DNA from: Flavobacteriales bacterium UBA4422
Lineage (GTDB): Bacteria > Bacteroidota > Bacteroidia > Flavobacteriales_G > Salibacteraceae
NCBI GenBank assembly: GCA_002389645.1
Contig: DGQE01000018.1
Span: forward strand, 248,001 to 312,000
DNA length: 64,000 nucleotides
Reading direction: 5' to 3'
Shown here: positions 41,184-49,890 of the stretch, in pieces
Layout of the letters: each line of letters starts with the position of its first letter
How positions within the stretch are numbered: the stretch's first letter is position 1
Position numbers and translations under genes: made by a program
Notes under the pieces: generated by a model
Databases searched by the model: none
Told to the model about the DNA's origin: nothing
The model's input: only the letters and a program-made list of their open reading frames with translations

Positions 41184-43210
41184 TGGAATGGCTTAAAGAA
41201 AACAGCGTGAGTCTGCTATGGACTTGCTTGTGGTTAGTTTGTCTTTTTCTTTATTTACCGCTGGTTTCTGATGCAGGCTATTTGCCAAAATTGGCAGGCT
41301 TTTCAGTCTTGATATTCTTTGGTTTGTTGATGAATTGGTCGAGCTTTTCTTTCTCGATAAATAGCGCATTGCTGCTGCTAGCCCTAATTTTTCTTAGTGT
41401 TATTCCTTCTCTGATTATTTCTGATAACCCAGGTGATGGAATTTTGCTTTTGGTGCGTTGTGCGCTAGCTTTCCTGTTAGTCGCGGTCTTTTCTCTAAAT
41501 CAACAACCTGATCAACTAAAGCGATTTGCGGTTAAGATTTATACATTATCGTTGCTGGTGCTTTCGATATGGGGCCTCGGAGAATTAGTTATGTCTTTGA
41601 ATGGCTTTGTGCTCACTCATAAGGCTACTTACAGTGTTTCCGCAACCCTTGGGCACCGCAATTTATATGTGCAATATTTAGTTCTATTAGCTCCAATTAG
41701 TTCTGTTGGATTAAGGGATAAAGGTCATTCGCGATTACTTTCCTTAACGGCCTTGTTAACCTCTATTCTCGTAGTAGTCTTATTGCTAAATAGAACCGCT
41801 TGGTTCACCTTCGGAGCTTATGTGATTATTGTATTTGCTTCTTTTTTTACGATGAAAAGAAAGGTGTTTTATAAGCGGAGAAATCTACTAGGGACAATTT
41901 CTGTTTTTGCTATAATTAGCATTGTTGCTGCGTTATTTTTAGTGGATGAGATCTACACATTTGTTCATCATTTTGAAACGGTTTTTGATTTTTCGAAAGG
42001 AACCTCTAGAGACAGAATACTTTTAGCTCAGCGCAGTTTTGAATTATTCAAAGAGCATCCTTTTTTTGGGATAGGTGCAGGTATGTGGAAAATTGATATA
42101 ATGGGTTTCACGCAAGAAGGTATGCTCACCAATTCAGCTAATATCTTTTATCAAAGGCCTCACAACGATTATTTATGGATCCTTTCAGAATCAGGTTTGG
42201 TTGCTGGAATTGCCTTCATTGCTTTACATGTCATTGGCTTTTTTAATGCAGTTAGGTCTTGGTTTCTCGATAAAACGTTGATGAGTCTTGCCATAGTTTT
42301 GAGCTGGGTGGGTTTCATTATTGCTTCACTCACAAGCTTTCCTATAGAGCGTCCGGAGTACATTCTGTTTTTCGCTATGCTTCTTGTATTGACATTTAAG
42401 AATTATTCTGTTTTAGACACACGTGTTTGGCGTTCAGTATTATTTGTGTTCAATGCGGTTGTCCTTTTGGTTCTGGTTATTAGAATTGCCGGAGAAAGCG
42501 ATTACTTAAAAGCGAAAACTGCTCAGACCAATCAGTCTTGGCACGAAAGTCAAGAATTAATGTCGACTGCAAAGAGCTCGTTGTTTCAAGTTGATGCGTT
42601 ATCGATTCCATTGGCTCATCATGAGGCATTGGCTCAATTTCAACTTGGACAAATAGACGCTGCATCAACTGGATTTCAAGATGCTCTACAAATTAACCCG
42701 TATCATCCTGAAACATGGAATAGCTTAGGTATTTGTGCAGTAGCTAAAAATGATCTTGACAGTGGATTGATATGCTTTAATAATGCTGTTCGTTATACAT
42801 CATCCTACCAAGATGCTTGGTTGAATATTGCCATTATTCAATACAATCAAGGGCAATGGCGAACTTCTTTTCGCTCTTTTTTAAAGGCAGACTCAGCTCA
42901 AAGCACAGAAAATTATGAGCAACTGGGCACATTGCTGTCTATTGATAGTCTTTCTAGGATGCTTCCAATGATACCTGATCATAAAATGATGAAGACTTTA
43001 GAAGCGCTGAGGAACACTCCTGAGTGGGCTTTTTCTGTCATTCAAAAATGTGCGTCAAATGATGTTCCGTTTGATCGCCAAGCCTACCTAGATGCTTGTT
43101 TTTTTATGCTAAAACATTGCGAAGAATATGAAGATTGCGATCTTGTCGATGAAATAATAGAGCAATACTTACCAGGCGGAAAAGCCGAATTGAATTTGAC
43201 TGAAGAATGA
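41183..43210 (+). CDS. O-antigen ligase-like membrane protein with TPR tail
   Basis: 675 residues. About twelve transmembrane helices fill residues 10-440 (LLWTCLWLVCLFLYLPLV, SFSVLIFFGLLMNW-like helices, VLFVFNAVVLLVLVI). The large loop and the motifs FEYPIERPEY-like (SFPIERPEYILFF) and RPHNDYLWILSESG match the Wzy/WaaL O-antigen ligase family, which includes the conserved His. The C-terminal 190 residues contain TPR-like repeats (AQFQLGQIDAASTGFQDAL, NSLGICAVAKND). Such TPR-carrying ligases occur in Gram-negatives with unknown glycan acceptors. It overlaps the M16 gene by one base and the methyltransferase gene by four bases. Confidence 0.85.
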   Translation: MEWLKENSVSLLWTCLWLVCLFLYLPLVSDAGYLPKLAGFSVLIFFGLLMNWSSFSFSINSALLLLALIFLSVIPSLIISDNPGDGILLLVRCALAFLLVAVFSLNQQPDQLKRFAVKIYTLSLLVLSIWGLGELVMSLNGFVLTHKATYSVSATLGHRNLYVQYLVLLAPISSVGLRDKGHSRLLSLTALLTSILVVVLLLNRTAWFTFGAYVIIVFASFFTMKRKVFYKRRNLLGTISVFAIISIVAALFLVDEIYTFVHHFETVFDFSKGTSRDRILLAQRSFELFKEHPFFGIGAGMWKIDIMGFTQEGMLTNSANIFYQRPHNDYLWILSESGLVAGIAFIALHVIGFFNAVRSWFLDKTLMSLAIVLSWVGFIIASLTSFPIERPEYILFFAMLLVLTFKNYSVLDTRVWRSVLFVFNAVVLLVLVIRIAGESDYLKAKTAQTNQSWHESQELMSTAKSSLFQVDALSIPLAHHEALAQFQLGQIDAASTGFQDALQINPYHPETWNSLGICAVAKNDLDSGLICFNNAVRYTSSYQDAWLNIAIIQYNQGQWRTSFRSFLKADSAQSTENYEQLGTLLSIDSLSRMLPMIPDHKMMKTLEALRNTPEWAFSVIQKCASNDVPFDRQAYLDACFFMLKHCEEYEDCDLVDEIIEQYLPGGKAELNLTEE

Positions 43211-43851
43211 ATTTTTTACCCGAAGAAATAGAGCAATACGCAGAACAATTTACAACGGTTGAGCCAGATCTATTAGCTGAACTAAATCGTTATACTCATG
43301 GAAATGTGCTGCAGCCGAGGATGCTCTCTGGTCACCTTCAAGGTCGCGTGATTTCTATGTTGAGTAACATGATACGTCCCAATGTGGTTGTTGAAGTTGG
43401 GACCTATACGGGTTATTCTGCCTTGTGCTGGGCAGAAGGCCTAGCCGAGGGTGGTGTAGTGCATACCATAGAAGTTGATGATGAACTTGAACCGAAAATT
43501 CGAAAGTTTATCAATCAATCTGAATATGCAGATCGAATTCAACTGCATATAGCTGATGCGATTCATAAGTTGAAAGAATTGAATGGTCCTTTTGATATTG
43601 TGTTTTTAGATGCAGATAAGTCCAATTATTCAAACTATTTAGACCTTGTTTTTGATAAGGTCAAAGTTGGTGGTTATGTTGTGGCTGATAATGTTTTGTG
43701 GAGTGGTAAAGTTACCGAGCCAGCAGAAACGATGGATGCAGATACTAAGGCCTTGTTCGATTTTTCACAAAAGGTTCATAATGATCCAAAATTGGAGAAT
43801 GTTTTGCTGCCAATTAGAGATGGATTATTAATTGCTAGAAAAATAGCTTGA
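43207..43851 (+). CDS. O-methyltransferase, CCoAMT-like
   Basis: 214 residues. SAM-binding Rossmann motifs are VVVEVGTYTGYSALCWAEGL (motif I), VHTIEVDDELEP (motif II) and DIVFLDADKSNYSNYLD (motif IV, metal-binding Asp), followed by DNVLWSGKV. This is the catechol/caffeoyl-CoA O-methyltransferase family; the natural acceptor is unknown. It starts 4 bp inside the previous gene and is followed by threonine aldolase after 1 bp. Confidence 0.9.
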   Translation: MNFLPEEIEQYAEQFTTVEPDLLAELNRYTHGNVLQPRMLSGHLQGRVISMLSNMIRPNVVVEVGTYTGYSALCWAEGLAEGGVVHTIEVDDELEPKIRKFINQSEYADRIQLHIADAIHKLKELNGPFDIVFLDADKSNYSNYLDLVFDKVKVGGYVVADNVLWSGKVTEPAETMDADTKALFDFSQKVHNDPKLENVLLPIRDGLLIARKIA

Positions 43852-43852
43852 T

Positions 43853-44869
43853 ATGTTAGATTATAGAAGTGATACAGTGACTCGGCCTACAAAAGCGATG
43901 AAGGAGGCTATGATGAATGCTCCATTAGGAGATGATGTTTTTGAAGATGACCCGACCATAAATCGTCTTGAGGCGAAAGCCGCTGAAATGTTTGGTAAAG
44001 AAGCTGCTTTATTTTGTGCATCGGGCACGATGACAAATCAAATTGCAATCAACGTTCATACGAATCCTGGTGATGAAGTGATCTGCGATAAACTATCACA
44101 TATTTATTATTACGAAGGTGGCGGAATTGCAAGAAACTCTGGGGCTTCGGTTATGCTATTGGATGGTGATCATGGTAGATTCACAGCGGAGATGGTTAAG
44201 AATGCGATCAACCCTGATGATATTCACCGTCCTATTTCTAGATTAGTTTCAGCAGAGAACACATGCAATAAAGGTGGTGGAGTAATATGGGATTCAGAAG
44301 AGCTGGAAAAAATCGCCCTAGTCTGTAAAAGAAATGGCTTGAGCTTTCACCTTGATGGCGCACGGTTATTTAACGCATTAATAGAAACAGGCGAGTCTAC
44401 AGAGTCTGTGGGTAACACATTTGACACAATTTCCATTTGCTTAAGTAAAGGGTTAGGTTGTCCTGTTGGGTCGTTATTGATTGGCGATAGACAGTTTATA
44501 AAGCATTCGCGCAGAGTAAGGAAGGTTTTTGGTGGTGGAATGAGACAGGCAGGCATGCTAGCTGCTGCTGGTATTTATGCTTTAGATCATAATGTGGAAA
44601 GGCTAAAAGAGGATCATGAAAGGGGAAGGGAGATAGCCGAATCCTTAGAAGAAGGCTCTTGGGTGCGTTCGGTTATGCCCTCACAAACAAATATTATTGT
44701 TGCAGAACTTAATGATAATGTCTCGCAGAATGTTGTGCTCGATAAATTGAAAGAAAAGGATGTGCATGCTATGGGGTTTGGTCCGGGTAGAATCCGATTT
44801 GTTACTCATCTTGATATTAATGATGAAATGATTCAAAAAACCAAACAAATAATTCAAACTTTACTTTAA
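43853..44869 (+). CDS. Low-specificity L-threonine aldolase
   Basis: 338 residues, PLP-dependent. It opens with the family-typical YRSDTVTRPTKAMKEAM. CASGTMTNQIAINVHT and HIYYYEGGGIARNSGA are in expected order, and the Schiff-base Lys is in CLSKGLGCPVGSLLIG (about residue 203). It cleaves threonine or allo-threonine to glycine and acetaldehyde. It is in a close array with the O-methyltransferase (1 bp). Confidence 0.95.
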   Translation: MLDYRSDTVTRPTKAMKEAMMNAPLGDDVFEDDPTINRLEAKAAEMFGKEAALFCASGTMTNQIAINVHTNPGDEVICDKLSHIYYYEGGGIARNSGASVMLLDGDHGRFTAEMVKNAINPDDIHRPISRLVSAENTCNKGGGVIWDSEELEKIALVCKRNGLSFHLDGARLFNALIETGESTESVGNTFDTISICLSKGLGCPVGSLLIGDRQFIKHSRRVRKVFGGGMRQAGMLAAAGIYALDHNVERLKEDHERGREIAESLEEGSWVRSVMPSQTNIIVAELNDNVSQNVVLDKLKEKDVHAMGFGPGRIRFVTHLDINDEMIQKTKQIIQTLL

Positions 44870-44894
44870 GGCAGATTAGCTATACTTTTATAAC

Positions 44895-45620
44895 ATGATG
44901 AAAAAGATACTTTTAGGGATTGCTGTTTTGGGCTGCATTGCCACTACCTCTTGTGACGAATTAATCAATTTAGATGAACTTAACAGTGAGAAAATAATCT
45001 TGGGATTGAAAGATGCATTGGTGCATGGAACGGATACAGCTGTGGCAAACCTCTCCGCTCCTGATGGCTTTTTTCAAGATCAAGCCGTGAAAATTCTACT
45101 TCCGGATGAAGCTCAGCCCATTTATGCTAAGCTTAATAGCATACCTCTTATCAGTAACCTTCTCGATGAGACGATTTTAGCTATTAATAGATCTGCAGAA
45201 GATGCTGCGACCGAGGCAAAACCAATTTTTGTTGATGCGATAAGAGATATAACTATTGAAGACGGATTAACTATTTTAAATGGCGCAGATACAGCTGCAA
45301 CATCATATTTAAAGGGTAAAACATATTCTAGATTATTTGACGCGTTTAGACCGAAAATTGAAACATCGTTGAGTAAAGAAATAGTTTTCGGTATATCTGC
45401 TGAAAGCTCTTATGCTAATCTAATTAATACGTATAACTCAGCTTCACTGAATGGTTTTTTATACGATGAGATTCAATCGAACTCTCTAAGCGAACATACC
45501 ACGAATCGAGCTTTAAAGGGAATTTTTAAGAAGGTGGGTGATGAGGAAAAACTAATTCGTGAAGATCCCGCTCATAGAGTTACAGATATTCTAGAAGAAG
45601 TATTTGACTCTGAAAATTAA
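44895..45620 (+). CDS. DUF4197 lipoprotein
   Basis: 241 residues. Lipobox TTSC at Cys20 (or Cys19 from the second Met). The mature part matches DUF4197: GLKDALVHGTDTAVANLS near the start, VKILLPDEAQPIYAKL, and DGLTILNGADTAATSYLKGKT. This alpha-helical family has no known function. Its stop codon overlaps the convergent phosphatase gene: TTAA holds both stops. Confidence 0.85.
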   Translation: MMKKILLGIAVLGCIATTSCDELINLDELNSEKIILGLKDALVHGTDTAVANLSAPDGFFQDQAVKILLPDEAQPIYAKLNSIPLISNLLDETILAINRSAEDAATEAKPIFVDAIRDITIEDGLTILNGADTAATSYLKGKTYSRLFDAFRPKIETSLSKEIVFGISAESSYANLINTYNSASLNGFLYDEIQSNSLSEHTTNRALKGIFKKVGDEEKLIREDPAHRVTDILEEVFDSEN

Positions 45621-47239
45621 GGTTGAATTATAGCTTTTGAAATAGGTCTGTGATCTGAGAGCATTGGAAATGCTGTTGAGGTTACTATACTAATAGTAGG
45701 TGCAATTTGTGTGATTTCTACTGGTTCTAGTTCAACGCCTTGGTTTATACCAAAACCATAAAAAATGATTGGCACATGAGAATCGTAGTTGTATGAAGAA
45801 CCGTGCGTTGTGCCTTGGTGTCCATACTCCATCCATCCGGCTAAAAACTGTATCACCATATCTCCAGACCGCAAAGGATTCCATCCGCGTTGCGCCATGA
45901 AAGCGAATTGATCGCTTGGAAGTGGATGTTGAAGCTGAGATGAACTTAGTGCGTTCGCAACACCCTTAAAACTTAGAGCAAACGTTTTTATTTCGTCAAG
46001 CACTAGGTCAGTTTCTAGGTTTTTTGAAGCAATCAATGCATGATTCAAGAAAATTTGTTGGTTACTATAGTTAAGTAGCCATCGGCCTTGACCCAAAGAA
46101 GAATTTAAGTGTGCTTTTAGTTCTTCCAGGAATCGATCTGTTTCAAAATAATTAGTAGGTATTTTATGATCTTTTAAATAGGATGGTACTTGCGCAGCGG
46201 CATGATCTGCAGTTAGAAAAAGAGTATAATTCTCCTTGCCGATACGTTCATTTAGGGAAGCGATTAATTGTGCCACTTCCAAGTCTAAACGAATATAGGT
46301 GTCTTCAATTTCAATCGATTGTGGGCCAAAGGCGTGTCCAATTATATCAGGTGATGAGAAAGATATTGTCAATAGGTCTATAAACTCATCATCTCCCAAA
46401 TCTTCATTAATTATCGCTTGCTCCGCAAATTGCCTCACAATTGTATTTCCGTAAGGCGAGTTGGCAAAAGCATAGTAGCTTTTGTCTTTGATCAACTGTG
46501 GCAAGTCATACGGAAAAACAGGGTAGCCATTTTTGTTGTATACCTTTTCGTATGGTGTATTATCCTCAGTACTTTCTGTATATTTTTCGATGGCCAAAAG
46601 TGTCTGCCAACCTTCTTTTGCCAGCTCATCAGCATGCTTTTCAGAGTTAAATCTGCTTGCCCATTTAGGGAGAGAATTCATATAATGATTGCTTGTGATG
46701 AAATTCCCTGTTTCAAAATCCATCCAATATGCCGCATCAGCACTATGGCCAGCGGGCAAAATAGCTGCTCGATCTTTAATAGATACACCGATGCTTTTGC
46801 CTCGAAATTGTGTAGAGATCTTAAATGCATCTCCAAGGGTAGGGGCAAGTAAATGAGAAGGGCTCATTTTGCCTTGCTCATTATTAGTTCCAACACTTTT
46901 CGCTAACGAATCAGAAACACAATAAAGCGATTTGTCAGACGCTTTGTCAAACCAATCATTCGCGATAATTCCATGATTCATTGGTGTGGCTCCTGTAAAT
47001 ATTGATGCGTGTCCAGGTCCTGTGTATGTTGGGATATAATTGTAATGCGCATTCTTACAGGTGAACCCTTCATTCATCAATTTTTTAAACCCGTTTTCAG
47101 AATATTTGTCCCAATAACGATAGATGTAATCCATTCGCATTTGGTCAACCACAATTCCAACGACAAGCTTTGGTTGAGTTTGAGCGAAAGTGTGCAAGCT
47201 CGTTGCACTTAAAAATAGAGCAAAAACAAGAATTCTCAT
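45617..47239 (-). CDS. PafA-like alkaline phosphatase-superfamily protein
   Basis: 540 residues from ATG 47239. Signal peptide about 1-20 (ILVFALFLSATSLHTFAQ). Residues show the alkaline-phosphatase-fold metal site: first Asp in VVGIVVDQMRMD, nucleophile Thr in GPGHASIFTGATP, and later DIIGHAFGPQS and FLTADHAA with Asp/His ligands. PafA-type enzymes hydrolyse phosphate monoesters in the periplasm. The earlier ATG at 47278 would overlap crcB by 43 bp and spoil the signal peptide, so 47239 (ATGA overlap with crcB) is chosen. It is the last gene of the pyrG operon. Confidence 0.9.
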   Translation of the reverse strand: MRILVFALFLSATSLHTFAQTQPKLVVGIVVDQMRMDYIYRYWDKYSENGFKKLMNEGFTCKNAHYNYIPTYTGPGHASIFTGATPMNHGIIANDWFDKASDKSLYCVSDSLAKSVGTNNEQGKMSPSHLLAPTLGDAFKISTQFRGKSIGVSIKDRAAILPAGHSADAAYWMDFETGNFITSNHYMNSLPKWASRFNSEKHADELAKEGWQTLLAIEKYTESTEDNTPYEKVYNKNGYPVFPYDLPQLIKDKSYYAFANSPYGNTIVRQFAEQAIINEDLGDDEFIDLLTISFSSPDIIGHAFGPQSIEIEDTYIRLDLEVAQLIASLNERIGKENYTLFLTADHAAAQVPSYLKDHKIPTNYFETDRFLEELKAHLNSSLGQGRWLLNYSNQQIFLNHALIASKNLETDLVLDEIKTFALSFKGVANALSSSQLQHPLPSDQFAFMAQRGWNPLRSGDMVIQFLAGWMEYGHQGTTHGSSYNYDSHVPIIFYGFGINQGVELEPVEITQIAPTISIVTSTAFPMLSDHRPISKAIIQP

Positions 47240-47604
47240 TTGAGTGATTTTGAAATCAGAAATAGAATAGTAATACAAGCTACAATGCTCACCGCCACAT
47301 TAGCAATTGCCCAAACAATTTGCCCATTTTTTAATAGCTGGAACGTTTCTAGACTGAATGTGGAAAACGTGCTGAACCCTCCACATAGACCAATGGCCAG
47401 AAAAAGATATAGCGTTTGGTTGGTAGCTGGAGATACTTTGTAAATAATCCAGCCTAATAAAGCAGTGCTTATAATATTAGAAGTAAGCGTTGCATAAGGA
47501 AGAGCTTGGGCGGAAAAGCCTTTCAGCAAATGACTTACCCCATATCGAAGGAGACTACCCACTCCGCCTCCAAAAAAAACAGCTAGAGCTCCTATTAAAT
47601 TCAT
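47236..47604 (-). CDS. crcB: CrcB/FluC fluoride channel
   Basis: 122 residues with four transmembrane helices. The family signature is complete: GGGVGSLLRYG near the N-terminus, the central polar Asn (TLTSNII), and GLCGGFSTFSTFSLE, whose Phe box lines the fluoride path. It exports fluoride as a dual-topology dimer. It overlaps both neighbours by ATGA junctions and lies within the pyrG-PAP2-crcB-phosphatase operon. No fluoride riboswitch precedes it. Confidence 0.95.
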   Translation of the reverse strand: MNLIGALAVFFGGGVGSLLRYGVSHLLKGFSAQALPYATLTSNIISTALLGWIIYKVSPATNQTLYLFLAIGLCGGFSTFSTFSLETFQLLKNGQIVWAIANVAVSIVACITILFLISKSLK

Positions 47605-48164
47605 TGCAGCTTAAATCGTTTGATTGAATAAAGCATGATTTGATAAACTGTCCACGCTAAAATAGCACCCAGTATAAATCCACCGATAACGTCAAAAAAG
47701 TAGTGCTTTCCTAGATACACGCGTGAATAGCCGTTGGCAAGTGCGAACGAAAGCATGGCCATGGTCATCCATTTATTCTTAAGAATCATTGACACTAGAA
47801 CAGCCAGTCCCATAGTATTTGCAGCGTGTGAAGAAACAAAACCAAATTTCCCGCCACAACCATGCGGAAGCTTTAAAATCTCAGTTAACGAAGCTTCATG
47901 GCACGGTCGTAACCTCATGAAGTATTCTTTGAATATGACTGATATTTGGTCGGTCAACACAAGATTTAGAATAATAGCAACCACAATGACGAGGCTATGC
48001 TTCCATCCAAAAATTTTGTTGAACAAAAACAGTAGACCCAAGTAAAGAGGTATCCACGTCTTCTTATCACTAATAACAATCATTAAAGTATCTGCTGAAG
48101 CATTACTGAAATGATTAACAAGAAGAGTAATTGCTTGATCTATCTGTCCTATTGTTTCAAGCAT
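47601..48164 (-). CDS. PAP2-family membrane phosphatase
   Basis: 187 residues with about five helices. The three PAP2 motifs are KEYFMRLRP (variant of KxxxxxxRP), FVSSHAANT (SGH-like motif with SSH) and SRVYLGKHYFFDV (SRxxxxxHxxxD). It probably dephosphorylates undecaprenyl diphosphate or lipid A-type phosphates at the membrane. It begins 8 bp after pyrG and overlaps crcB by four bases, so it is cotranscribed with both. Confidence 0.88.
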   Translation of the reverse strand: MLETIGQIDQAITLLVNHFSNASADTLMIVISDKKTWIPLYLGLLFLFNKIFGWKHSLVIVVAIILNLVLTDQISVIFKEYFMRLRPCHEASLTEILKLPHGCGGKFGFVSSHAANTMGLAVLVSMILKNKWMTMAMLSFALANGYSRVYLGKHYFFDVIGGFILGAILAWTVYQIMLYSIKRFKLQ

Positions 48165-48172
48165 AATGTGGT

Positions 48173-49795
48173 TTATTCAGCAGCAACAGGTTGTTTCTCG
48201 TTGATAGCAGCATTTACAAATGATACAAAAAGAGGATGCGGATTTAGCACAGTGCTTTTGTATTCAGGATGAAATTGTACGCCAATAAAATAAGGGTGAG
48301 AAGGGATTTCCATTATTTCCACCAATCCTGTTTCAGGGTTTTTTCCTGTAGCGATCATACCAGAAGCTTCAAATTGCTCTAAATACTTATTGTTGTATTC
48401 ATATCTATGACGGTGACGTTCTGAAATTTCAGGTCTTCCGTAGATGAGTTTTGCCAATGATCCTTCCTTTAATTCGCATTTGTAAGCTCCTAAACGCATC
48501 GTTCCACCCATATTTGAAATGGTTTTTTGCTCTTCCATTATGTCTATTACTGGAAATGGAGTATTCGCATTCATTTCTGCACTATTTGCGCCTTCTAAAT
48601 GAAGAACGTTTCTTGCAAATTCGATAACACAGCATTGCATTCCCAAGCATATTCCAAAGAATGGTATTCCGTTTTCACGGGCATGCTTTATTGCGATTAT
48701 TTTTCCGTCAAGCCCTCGTTGTCCAAAACCAGGGGCAACAATAATCCCTTGCATTTCTCTTAGCTCACCTGCTACGTTTTCATTGTTTAGTTCTTCAGAA
48801 TGAACAGAAACCACATTTACTGAACACTCATTGGGAACACCTGCATGCACCAGTGCCTCTTGAATAGACTTGTACGCATCTTGAAGCTCAACATATTTGC
48901 CGACTAAAGCAATTTTCACTGTTCTCTTTGGATTCTTGAAATTTGTCAAGAAGTTTTTCCACCGATCAAGACTAGGTTCGTCTCGCAAAGGAAGTTTTAA
49001 TCTTTCAAGCACTACTTTGTCTAGTCGCTCTTTCTTCATAAGTAAAGGCACATCGTAAATTGTGTCTGCATCCATAGACTCAATTACTGCATCGTCATGC
49101 AAGTTACAGAACAATGCAATCTTTTTCTTTTGATCCACAGATAAAGGGTATTCAGTTCTACAGACTAATACATCAGGCTGAATTCCTTGGGATTGAAGTG
49201 TTTTTACCGAGTGCTGAGTAGGTTTTGTTTTAAGCTCTCCAGCAGCAGCCAAGTAGGGAATAAGTGTTAGGTGAATGACCATCACATTGTCATAGCCATG
49301 CTCATATCTGAATTGGCGAACAGCTTCTATATAGGGCAATGATTCGATGTCACCTACTGTGCCGCCAATTTCAGTAATTACTATTTCAAAGATTCCTTTG
49401 TTGCCAAGCTTTGTAACGCAGTTTTTAATCTCATCCGTTATATGTGGTATAATTTGAACCGTTTTACCTAAATAATCACCTTTTCGCTCTTTATCGATTA
49501 CGGTTTGGTAAATTCTTCCAGTAGTAACGTTATTAGCCTGCGAGGTAGGAACGTTTAAAAAGCGCTCATAGTGACCTAAGTCAAGGTCTGTTTCTGCACC
49601 GTCATCCGTTACAAAACACTCACCATGTTCATAAGGATTCAATGTGCCAGGGTCAACATTGATGTAAGGATCAAGTTTTTGAATAGTTACGGAATAGCCT
49701 CTTTCCTGCAATAACTTAGCAAGCGAAGCTGAAATGATCCCTTTTCCAAGAGAGGAGGTAACTCCTCCAGTAACGAAAATATACTTTGTTGACAC
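48173..49795 (-). CDS. pyrG: CTP synthase
   Basis: 540 residues starting with GTG 49795. N-terminal synthetase domain: KYIFVTGGVTSSLGKGI (P-loop), KLDPYINVDPGTLNPYEHG, EIGGTVGDIESLPY. The C-terminal class I glutamine amidotransferase (about 290-540) has the nucleophile in FGICLGMQ and the His-Glu pair near FHPEYKS. It converts UTP to CTP with glutamine. The start fits the family's Met-x-x-Lys-Tyr-Ile opening. The leader is an 8-bp hairpin that reaches the start codon. It heads an operon with PAP2, crcB and a phosphatase. Confidence 0.97.
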   Translation of the reverse strand: MSTKYIFVTGGVTSSLGKGIISASLAKLLQERGYSVTIQKLDPYINVDPGTLNPYEHGECFVTDDGAETDLDLGHYERFLNVPTSQANNVTTGRIYQTVIDKERKGDYLGKTVQIIPHITDEIKNCVTKLGNKGIFEIVITEIGGTVGDIESLPYIEAVRQFRYEHGYDNVMVIHLTLIPYLAAAGELKTKPTQHSVKTLQSQGIQPDVLVCRTEYPLSVDQKKKIALFCNLHDDAVIESMDADTIYDVPLLMKKERLDKVVLERLKLPLRDEPSLDRWKNFLTNFKNPKRTVKIALVGKYVELQDAYKSIQEALVHAGVPNECSVNVVSVHSEELNNENVAGELREMQGIIVAPGFGQRGLDGKIIAIKHARENGIPFFGICLGMQCCVIEFARNVLHLEGANSAEMNANTPFPVIDIMEEQKTISNMGGTMRLGAYKCELKEGSLAKLIYGRPEISERHRHRYEYNNKYLEQFEASGMIATGKNPETGLVEIMEIPSHPYFIGVQFHPEYKSTVLNPHPLFVSFVNAAINEKQPVAAE

Positions 49796-49821
49796 CCGTA
49801 TTTTGGTTTAATTAATACGGG
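49795..49821 (-). promoter_or_regulatory. pyrG leader hairpin closing on the GTG start
   Basis: mRNA-sense arms CCCGTATT (49821-49814) and AATACGGG (49802-49795), 11-nt loop. The last G of the 3' arm is the first base of the GTG start. The predicted transcription start is the first C of the 5' arm. It may couple pyrG translation to CTP supply through the choice of start site. Confidence 0.6.
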
Positions 49822-49824
49822 AAC

Positions 49825-49832
49825 CAAAGGTA
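49825..49832 (-). promoter_or_regulatory. -7 element of the pyrG operon
   Basis: TACCTTTG on the minus strand fits TAnnTTTG. It places transcription start near 49821, at the CCC of the hairpin. No clear -33 TTTG. Confidence 0.5.
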
Positions 49833-49890
49833 AGATAGATGATCGGCTAGACTATGAAAAAGTGAAAAATTATTGAACAGGCTTTTTGGT

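Noticed and set aside
46418..46852. 144-codon frame antisense to the PafA-like phosphatase
   Set aside because: Lies wholly within a well-supported gene on the other strand and has no recognisable domain.
47605..47700. Fluoride riboswitch before crcB
   Set aside because: crcB begins inside the PAP2 gene by four bases, so no leader exists; nothing riboswitch-like seen.
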